Assembly (NCBI GenBank): GCA_029288095.1
Contig: JARFPW010000216.1
Span: forward strand, 1 to 5,722
DNA from: Gemmatimonadota bacterium
Lineage (GTDB): Bacteria > Gemmatimonadota > Gemmatimonadetes > Palauibacterales > Palauibacteraceae
Length of the DNA: 5,722 bases
Direction of reading: 5' to 3'
Below the pieces are notes generated by a model. It was given only the letters and a program-made list of their open reading frames with translations, searched no databases and was not told where the DNA came from. The position numbers were made by a program, and so were the translations under genes. Below, piece by piece: positions 1 to 4,645 of this stretch. Position 1 is the first letter of the stretch, and each line of letters begins with the position of its first letter.

Positions 1-165
1 CTCGCCCTCGGCGCAGCCCTCCTTCGTCCCGGTGAGGCCCAGCCGGTAGCGCAGTGTGTCCAGCAACCGCTCCCCGGGATCGACCTCGAATTCGGCCTCG
101 GCGCCATTGAGCCGGCACCGCACCACGATCGTGTCACCCGAGACGGGAAGGTCGCCGACCGTCAC
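1..165 (-). CDS. Xanthine dehydrogenase [2Fe-2S] subunit, N-terminal part (cut by the left edge)
   Basis: This is the iron-sulfur (electron-transfer) subunit that takes electrons from the molybdenum centre of the large subunit encoded just upstream. Only 55 codons are in the window. The visible protein has a short lead of about 15 residues, then a plant-type ferredoxin fold: 'RLNGAEAEFEVDPGERLLD' at residues 18-36, 'LRYRLGLTGTKEGC' at 38-51, and the first cluster-ligand cysteine C51 in the 'GTKEGC-EGE' context of the family. The remaining cysteines lie beyond the edge. The start is a GTG at 165-163. It sits in a GTGA overlap with the TGA stop of the large-subunit gene and has a GGGAGG Shine-Dalgarno sequence 4 bases upstream, so translational coupling is likely. 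Whether the protein is [2Fe-2S]-only or also carries an FAD domain, as in Rhodobacter XdhA, cannot be seen. The family call is secure from motif and context; the exact subunit type is open. Confidence 0.9.
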   Translation of the reverse strand, partial: MTVGDLPVSGDTIVVRCRLNGAEAEFEVDPGERLLDTLRYRLGLTGTKEGCAEGE

Positions 166-2351
166 GAGGCCTCCCGGCCGGCCAACTCGTCGACCTGAGC
201 CATCAGCCGCTCCGGCGTCAGCGGGAGCACCGCGGCCCGGACCCCGATCGCATGGGCGACCGCGTTGGCGATCGCCGGCCCCGGCCCGTCCATCGGAAGC
301 TCACCGATTCCCTTCGCCCCCTGGGCGCCGTGCGGGTACGGCGTTTCGAGGAACTCGACGCGAATGGGCGGAAAGTCGTCGCTCGTGGGGATGATGTAGT
401 TGGTCAACTGGTTGTTCTGCATGGCGCCGTCGCGCCAGTCGAAATCCTCCAGCAACGCCCAGCTGATTCCCTGGGCCACGCCTCCCTGGATTTGGCCGGT
501 GGCCAGGGTTTCGTTGAGCACCCGGCCGATCTCCTGTACCGCGACGAAGTCCGTCACGCGTGCGGTGTAGGTCCGCAGGTCGATCGCGACCTCCGCCACG
601 TAAGCGCCCCACGCGAAAGCCCCGTACGCATCGCCCCGGTATGTCTCCTCGTCCCATTCGATATGAGATGGCTGCACGTAGGTGGCCTCCCCGACCAGTT
701 CCTCCGCGTCGGCCGCCGCGTACCAGGCCCGAATCGCATCGCTGACCGACTGTCCGCGAGCGTCATCCGCCAGGTCGAGTCTCCGTCGCAGATCGTCGCA
801 TGCCTGCTCTACCAGGAACCCGACGACCATGGCGGTGCGTGAGGCCACGGACGGTCCGCTATTGGGGACGCGATGCGTATCAGGCTGCGCCACCAGGACG
901 AGATCGGGATCCAGGCCGAGCCGATCCGATGCCAGCTGGGTGAAGATCGTCGTCGTTCCCTGGCCCATTTCGACGCTCGCCGCTCGCACCTCGACGCCTC
1001 CCTCCTGCGTGCCAGCGACGTGCACGACAGACTGCAACATCACCTCGCCGTTTCCCGTAAACCCGGCTCCGTGGTGGAACATCGCCAGGCCGAGGCCCCG
1101 CTTCACGAGCGGGTCGGCCGCATTGTGACGCTCGATCTCGGCGCGCCGCGCGTCCCACTCGCTGGATGCCAGGGCCGTATCGAGTACCTCGATCCGATCC
1201 ACCCCGTCTTTGATGGTCTGCGACGTTCCGGTCTGCTGGCCGTCGCGAATCAGATTGACGCGCCGCAGTTCCGCCGGATCCATGTCCAGTCGTTCGGCGA
1301 CGACGTCCAGGTGACGCTCGAGGCCGAAGAATGCCTGGGGGGCGCCGAACCCGCGGAACGCTCCGAACGGGGCGGAATTGGTGAGCATCGCCCGCCCGTC
1401 GATCCGCACCGCGTCACAGGCGTACGGACCGCCGGCGTGGATCACCGCCCGGCTCAGTACGACGGGCGACAACGTGACGTAGGCTCCACCGTCGAGGACG
1501 ATCTCGATATCCTGTGCCAGCAGCCTGCCCGACTCGTCGACTCCCGTACGATGCCTGACGCGCGAGGGATGCCGCTTGGTCGTGACGGCCATGTCCTCCC
1601 AACGATCGTAGATCAGTTTGACCGGACGGCCCGACTTCAGGGTCAGCAGCGCCGCGTGGGCCGCCACCATTGAGGGGTACTCCTCCTTGCCGCCAAATCC
1701 GCCGCCCGTGGCCGTCTGAATGATCCGAATACCCGCTTCATCTCGTCCCAGCAGCGGCATGAGCGCCTTTACGACGTAGTAGGGGCATTGCATGGATCCC
1801 TGGACGACGACGACATCGCCTTCGAGGTGTGCGCGCATGCCCTGGGTCTCGAGGTACACGTGCTCCTGAGAGCCTGTGAAGTACTCGCCCTCCACGACGA
1901 TCGGCGCCGCCGCGATCGCAGCCTCGATGTCACCTTTTTCAATGAGGATGCGCTTCAGCACGTTGTCGGTACCGTGCTGGATGTCGCCCTCCGAGGGAAC
2001 CGCGCAGAAATCCAGCACCGGAGTCTCCGGCTCGACGTGCACCGTGACCAGCTTCGCAGCCCGGCGGGCCATGTCTCGGGACTCGTGGGCAATCAGCAGG
2101 ACCGGCTCGTGAACGTGCCGGACATAATCATCCGCGAGCGCGGGCTGATCGTACTCCATCAGGAAGACCGCATTGCGCCCCGGGATGTCCTCGGCCGTGA
2201 CGACGACGAACTCCGACCAGTCCACGGAAGGGTCGAAATCGATACCCGTGATTCGTCCCCGCGGTGACCGGCTGCGCACCGTGGCCCCCCACAGGTGGTC
2301 GTCGGACGGCAGGTCGTCCACGTACAGTTCGCGACCGGTGAGCTTTGCCAT
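162..2351 (-). CDS. Xanthine dehydrogenase, molybdopterin-binding large subunit
   Basis: This subunit binds the molybdenum cofactor and hydroxylates xanthine or hypoxanthine, ending in urate, and passes electrons to the [2Fe-2S] subunit encoded next. It is 729 residues from the ATG at 2351, close to the family norm. An a/b hammerhead domain (about 1-110; 'KLTGRELYVDDLP' near the start) is followed by two cofactor-binding domains. Motifs visible: 'SQEH' 161-164, 'GGGFGGKE' 216-223, 'AFRGFGAPQ' 331-339, 'EMGQG' 461-465, 'GQIQGGVAQG' 619-628 and 'KGIGELP' 680-686. Aligned from memory to bovine xanthine oxidase, the contacts Q767, E802, R880, F914, F1009 and catalytic E1261 correspond to Q162, E223, R301, F335, F431 and E684. 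This points to a purine substrate; CO and aldehyde enzymes of the family differ at E802/R880. Start choice: ATG 2351 is the first standard in-frame codon after the upstream gene's stop, but the Shine-Dalgarno sequence fits a CTG at 2369 (six residues longer) better. An in-frame ATG at 2459 would overlap the upstream gene by 88 bases. Subunit naming (XdhA or XdhB) differs between species, so no symbol is given. Confidence 0.93.
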   Translation of the reverse strand: MAKLTGRELYVDDLPSDDHLWGATVRSRSPRGRITGIDFDPSVDWSEFVVVTAEDIPGRNAVFLMEYDQPALADDYVRHVHEPVLLIAHESRDMARRAAKLVTVHVEPETPVLDFCAVPSEGDIQHGTDNVLKRILIEKGDIEAAIAAAPIVVEGEYFTGSQEHVYLETQGMRAHLEGDVVVVQGSMQCPYYVVKALMPLLGRDEAGIRIIQTATGGGFGGKEEYPSMVAAHAALLTLKSGRPVKLIYDRWEDMAVTTKRHPSRVRHRTGVDESGRLLAQDIEIVLDGGAYVTLSPVVLSRAVIHAGGPYACDAVRIDGRAMLTNSAPFGAFRGFGAPQAFFGLERHLDVVAERLDMDPAELRRVNLIRDGQQTGTSQTIKDGVDRIEVLDTALASSEWDARRAEIERHNAADPLVKRGLGLAMFHHGAGFTGNGEVMLQSVVHVAGTQEGGVEVRAASVEMGQGTTTIFTQLASDRLGLDPDLVLVAQPDTHRVPNSGPSVASRTAMVVGFLVEQACDDLRRRLDLADDARGQSVSDAIRAWYAAADAEELVGEATYVQPSHIEWDEETYRGDAYGAFAWGAYVAEVAIDLRTYTARVTDFVAVQEIGRVLNETLATGQIQGGVAQGISWALLEDFDWRDGAMQNNQLTNYIIPTSDDFPPIRVEFLETPYPHGAQGAKGIGELPMDGPGPAIANAVAHAIGVRAAVLPLTPERLMAQVDELAGREAS

Positions 2352-2371
2352 TCCTTCGCGACGCTTCAGGT

Positions 2372-3589
2372 CTACCTCCTCACGTCTGGCGGCTTCACGA
2401 GCGAGTACTGGACCACGAACTCTACGCCCAGCGCATCCGTCTCGATACCGAGGATCCAATCGGAGCCTATGTCACGGGGAATGAAGCCGGGCGGCATCAC
2501 GACATCACCGAGCCAGCGATCGGAGGTGTCCACCACGGTCCACGTCCGGGGGATGCCGGGGAACTGCGACCATTCACTCACCCAGAGGAAGTCGTCGCGG
2601 TCGACGAGGAAGCTCCCGTAGGCCGGTCTCGTCTCAGGAGTCGGCATCGACGTCAGGCTCTGCTCGAGCCATGCCTGCTTGTCCGGTGGGCTGGACTCGA
2701 CCAGGAATTCGATGTGCTCCGATACGTCGTTCGGCCCTATCAAGGCGGCCGGCCTGCCGAGACGCACCTCAGTCAGCATCGTCCCGTCGGGATCGTATCG
2801 ACCGAACCGGAATTCCTCCTGGTCCCCGATGATCAGGGTGTGCCCCTGGACGACTCCGGCCGACGTTCGTCCGAAGAGCGGGGAGCTCATCACGCCGCGG
2901 CCCTTCTCCAGCGTGATGAATAGCTCGCGCCCGGGAAACGTGCCGAGTGTGTCAACCAGGGTTCCCAGCGAATCGAACCGAACATAGGCCGTCGGTTCTC
3001 TCAGTAGGCCAATCTCAGGCTCATCCTTGCCGGTCTTCGACCCCCAGAGCTGCTTCATGGCAAAGGTGCCATCCGAAAGCGGCCCGAGCGGACTCAGACT
3101 CGGTGGCTCCGGGTCCAACGGCACGAGGCGCAGCAGCCGACCCGAGGCGTCGGTCCAGGTGAGGCGACGCAGGGAGAAGTCGTAGGCCCAGACCTGGTCG
3201 TCCGGAGTCCGGCCGAGACTCGACAATCCCGTGAATTCGCCCGGCCCGCCTCCCGGGCCACCGAACGAGGCCTGCCAGCGGCCGTCCGGCATGAAGAACC
3301 GGAGCTGCTGTGATCCCCCGTCGGCCACGACGATCGTTCCGTCGCTCAACCGGACGGTTCCGGCCACGTCCGAGAACTGGTAGCGGGAATCGCCGTCGAC
3401 AACACCAATGCGAACGAGAGCTTCGCCAACCCGCCACCCCGCGTCGTCCGCCCATGCCGGGCTTTGGCTCTCCGCGATCGTTACACCCGCGCTGTCGCGG
3501 GCCACGAAGGAGGGTGCGTCTTGCCCTCCTCCGCAGGCGGCGAACCCGATCGCCACCACCAGCACCCGCGGGACCACCGGTAATCTCAT
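2372..3589 (-). CDS. Six-bladed beta-propeller lipoprotein
   Basis: This is a predicted secreted, lipid-anchored protein of 405 residues with unknown molecular function. The N-terminus is a short lipoprotein signal peptide: 'MRLPVVPR', a hydrophobic stretch 'VLVVAIGFAA', then C19 followed by 'GGGQ'. The -3 position is F, slightly unusual for a lipobox. The mature part begins with 'RDSAGVTIAE' (31-40). NHL-like blades follow: 'GDSRYQFSDVAG' 66-77, 'LSDGTIVVADGGSQQLRFF' 81-99, 'FGGPGGGPGEF' 109-119, 'DDQVWAYD' 130-137, 'SDGTFAMK' 172-179, 'RFGRYDPDGTMLTEV' 261-275 and 'VDRDDFLWVSEW' 329-340. This matches the 6-bladed beta-propeller type common in Gemmatimonadota as many paralogues; that comparison is from memory. 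The ATG at 3589 has a GGAGAGG Shine-Dalgarno sequence 4 bases upstream and places the signal peptide correctly; an in-frame ATG at 3838 would add 83 residues overlapping guaD on the other strand. It is the first gene of the apparent operon with xanthine dehydrogenase. A role in binding or scaffolding at the envelope is possible, but no substrate can be read from sequence. Confidence 0.85.
   Translation of the reverse strand: MRLPVVPRVLVVAIGFAACGGGQDAPSFVARDSAGVTIAESQSPAWADDAGWRVGEALVRIGVVDGDSRYQFSDVAGTVRLSDGTIVVADGGSQQLRFFMPDGRWQASFGGPGGGPGEFTGLSSLGRTPDDQVWAYDFSLRRLTWTDASGRLLRLVPLDPEPPSLSPLGPLSDGTFAMKQLWGSKTGKDEPEIGLLREPTAYVRFDSLGTLVDTLGTFPGRELFITLEKGRGVMSSPLFGRTSAGVVQGHTLIIGDQEEFRFGRYDPDGTMLTEVRLGRPAALIGPNDVSEHIEFLVESSPPDKQAWLEQSLTSMPTPETRPAYGSFLVDRDDFLWVSEWSQFPGIPRTWTVVDTSDRWLGDVVMPPGFIPRDIGSDWILGIETDALGVEFVVQYSLVKPPDVRR
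2375..2380 (-). promoter_or_regulatory. Shine-Dalgarno sequence of the xanthine dehydrogenase large-subunit gene
   Basis: The minus strand reads AGGAGG here, a full Shine-Dalgarno match. It lies inside the last two sense codons of the upstream lipoprotein gene, directly before that gene's TAG stop (2374-2372). The spacing is 5 bases to an in-frame CTG at 2369 and 23 bases to the ATG at 2351. The site therefore argues for initiation at CTG 2369, or for re-initiation by ribosomes that have just terminated on the lipoprotein gene. The sequence match is seen directly; which codon is used is inference. Confidence 0.6.
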
Positions 3590-3650
3590 GGCGCCTCTCC
3601 GAAGCTGCCCGCGCTTGTCGCTACATCGTGCTATCACCAATGTACGCCAC
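3590..3650. promoter_or_regulatory. 61-bp divergent intergenic region between the lipoprotein/xdh operon and guaD
   Basis: Both transcripts must start in or near this gap, so it should hold the control sites of both the purine-oxidation operon and guaD. On the minus side there is a clear Shine-Dalgarno sequence (GGAGAGG, 3600-3594). On the plus side no Shine-Dalgarno sequence precedes the guaD ATG. A TATCAC hexamer at 3632-3637 could be a -10 box giving a very short leader, but no -35 box is found at the right spacing. I see no convincing operator palindrome. The promoter role follows from gene arrangement, not from a recognised motif. Confidence 0.45.
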
Positions 3651-4133
3651 ATGAGCCACGATCGAGATCCGGCGCAATTTCTCAAGCAGGCGATCAGCCT
3701 GGCCCGGGAGAACGTCGAGAGCGGCACCGGTGGACCGTTCGGCGCGGTCGTCGTGCGAAACGGCGAGGTCGTCGCGACCGGGACCAATCTCGTCACGGCG
3801 TCGGACGACCCGACGGCGCACGCGGAAGTGGTGGCCATCCGGAATGCGTGTGAGGCGTTGGGTACGTTCCAGCTCGGCGACTGCGAGATCTACTGCAGTT
3901 GTGAGCCATGCCCGATGTGCCTGGGCGCGATCTACTGGGCGCGCCCCGCTCGCGTCGTGTTTGCCAGCACGGCGCATGACGCGGCCGACGCCGGGTTTGA
4001 TGACAGTTTCATCTACGACGAGATTCGCCGGCCCCGGGATCGTCGACGGCTGCCGCTGGAGCAGCTCCGTGTGCCCGAAGCCGGCGAGGAATTCACCGCC
4101 TGGCTCGACAGCGAGGATCGGGTCGAGTACTGA
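3651..4133 (+). CDS. guaD: Guanine deaminase (cytidine-deaminase fold, GuaD type)
   Basis: This enzyme hydrolyses guanine to xanthine and ammonia in the cytoplasm. The protein is 160 residues, against 156 for Bacillus subtilis GuaD, and is alignable with it along its whole length from memory. Zinc and catalytic motifs: 'TAHAEV' with H57 and the proton-shuttle E59, and 'SCEPCPMC' with C87 and C90 as the other zinc ligands. Further GuaD-type signatures are 'GGPFGAVVV' 27-35, N46 in 'GTNLVTASDDP', 'LGAIYWARP' 91-99 and 'AGFDDSFIYDEI' 114-125. The chain ends in '-VEY'; in the B. subtilis enzyme the C-terminal tyrosine reaches the neighbouring subunit's active site, which separates guanine deaminases from tRNA-adenosine deaminases (TadA). 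The ATG at 3651 gives the expected N-terminus 'MSHDRDPAQFLKQAISLA'. The frame is open further upstream to 3408, but that stretch overlaps the opposite lipoprotein gene and has no homologous look. There is no Shine-Dalgarno sequence. Its product, xanthine, is the substrate of the enzyme encoded by the divergent operon, which supports the call. Confidence 0.95.
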   Translation: MSHDRDPAQFLKQAISLARENVESGTGGPFGAVVVRNGEVVATGTNLVTASDDPTAHAEVVAIRNACEALGTFQLGDCEIYCSCEPCPMCLGAIYWARPARVVFASTAHDAADAGFDDSFIYDEIRRPRDRRRLPLEQLRVPEAGEEFTAWLDSEDRVEY

Positions 4134-4136
4134 GGC

Positions 4137-4532
4137 CTAGTGTCGGCCGAATAACCGGACGGTTGCCGTACGCCCCCGTGCCGTGTTCGCGTCATACCAG
4201 AACTCCACACTGCGAATGACCCGATCGCCGCCCGCGAGATCTATGGTCCGGGTCTCACCCCCGTCCCGGATCGTCGCGCGCAGGGCCACGTTCTGGTGCG
4301 TCCCGTTCCCGTAGTGAACCACCACTCGATGGAAGTCTACGGGAGCCCGGTGGACGGTCAGCTTGATGCGATTGAACTCGCCGCGACGGGCGCCGACATC
4401 GATCCGGTCGTGGTCAAGCCGATCGGTCACCGACCGCTCGCCAAGTCGAGTCCATCCGGATCCATATGCGGGGCCGGACGCGCACGCGCCGGCCGCCAGG
4501 AGCAGGCAGACCGCAAGCAGTTTCGGTTTCAT
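4137..4532 (-). CDS. Small lipoprotein with a DUF2541-like domain
   Basis: This is a predicted envelope lipoprotein of 131 residues with unknown function. The signal peptide is 'MKPK', a hydrophobic core 'LLAVCLLLAAGA' and a lipobox cysteine at C17, followed by 'ASGPAYGSG'. The mature domain starts at 'GWTRLGERSVTDRLDHDRI' (23-41 or so) and continues with short beta-strand-like segments: 'FNRIKLTVHRAPVDFHRVVVHYGNG', an arginine-glycine turn 'RDGGETRTIDLAGGDRVI', 'RSVEFWYDANTARGRTATVRLFG'. This order resembles DUF2541-family proteins as I remember them; a profile search would settle it. The ATG at 4532 has a GGAGG Shine-Dalgarno sequence 6 bases upstream and gives a clean signal peptide; an ATG at 4586 in the same frame adds 18 residues that would spoil it. 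The gene converges on guaD with only 3 bases between the two stop codons, and is divergent from the ABC-F gene. It appears to be a single-gene transcript. Confidence 0.8.
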   Translation of the reverse strand: MKPKLLAVCLLLAAGACASGPAYGSGWTRLGERSVTDRLDHDRIDVGARRGEFNRIKLTVHRAPVDFHRVVVHYGNGTHQNVALRATIRDGGETRTIDLAGGDRVIRSVEFWYDANTARGRTATVRLFGRH

Positions 4533-4645
4533 GGTGAGCCTCCATATCCTCGTTGTCCGTTGGATGCCTTTTGGAAACAGACGCACCCAGCGGCGGTCAG
4601 GTCACACCCAGGCGCGGTTAGCACCCGCTGCTTGTATCATCCCGG
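4533..4645. other. 113-bp divergent intergenic region (lipoprotein / ABC-F gene)
   Basis: The gap carries the GGAGG Shine-Dalgarno sequence of the minus-strand lipoprotein gene (4543-4539) at one end and a TATCAT -10-like box for the ABC-F gene at the other. A short direct repeat, 'ggtcag gtcaca' (4595-4606), lies between them; it is too short to interpret. I see no RNA gene, riboswitch or strong hairpin. Confidence 0.4.
4635..4640 (+). promoter_or_regulatory. Probable -10 box of the ABC-F gene, placed for leaderless transcription
   Basis: The hexamer TATCAT matches the consensus TATAAT at five of six positions. It ends 5 bases before the ATG at 4646, so transcription would begin at or next to the A of the start codon. 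No Shine-Dalgarno sequence exists upstream of this ATG, which fits a leaderless mRNA. There is no recognisable -35 hexamer at 16-18 bases, so the evidence is the -10 match plus its position. Confidence 0.45.

Noticed and set aside
873..1673. 266-codon open frame on the plus strand
   Set aside because: It lies entirely antisense to the xanthine dehydrogenase large-subunit gene, whose motifs are beyond doubt. Its translation is rich in R, H and D with no domain look, as expected of a high-GC shadow frame.
2345..2923. 192-codon plus-strand open frame
   Set aside because: It is antisense to the end of the propeller lipoprotein gene and the start of the dehydrogenase gene, and has no recognisable motif or ribosome binding site.
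3615..3645. TTGTCG as a -35 box for guaD
   Set aside because: A 17-base spacer leads to CAATGT, a poor -10 match, and the better TATCAC box is only 11 bases away.
3408..3650. 81-residue N-terminal extension of GuaD in the same frame
   Set aside because: It overlaps the opposite lipoprotein gene's start and signal peptide, is low in conserved pattern, and known GuaD proteins begin where ATG 3651 does.
3651..4133. tRNA-specific adenosine deaminase (TadA) as an alternative to guanine deaminase
   Set aside because: The zinc motifs are shared, but 'LGAIYWARP', 'AGFDDSFIY', and the terminal tyrosine are GuaD features, and the neighbourhood is purine oxidation.
4134..4149. Possible GGCC...GGCC hairpin at the guaD / lipoprotein junction as a terminator
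   Set aside because: The stem is only 4 bases of a self-complementary word, there is no U-run, and it lies within the end of the lipoprotein coding region.
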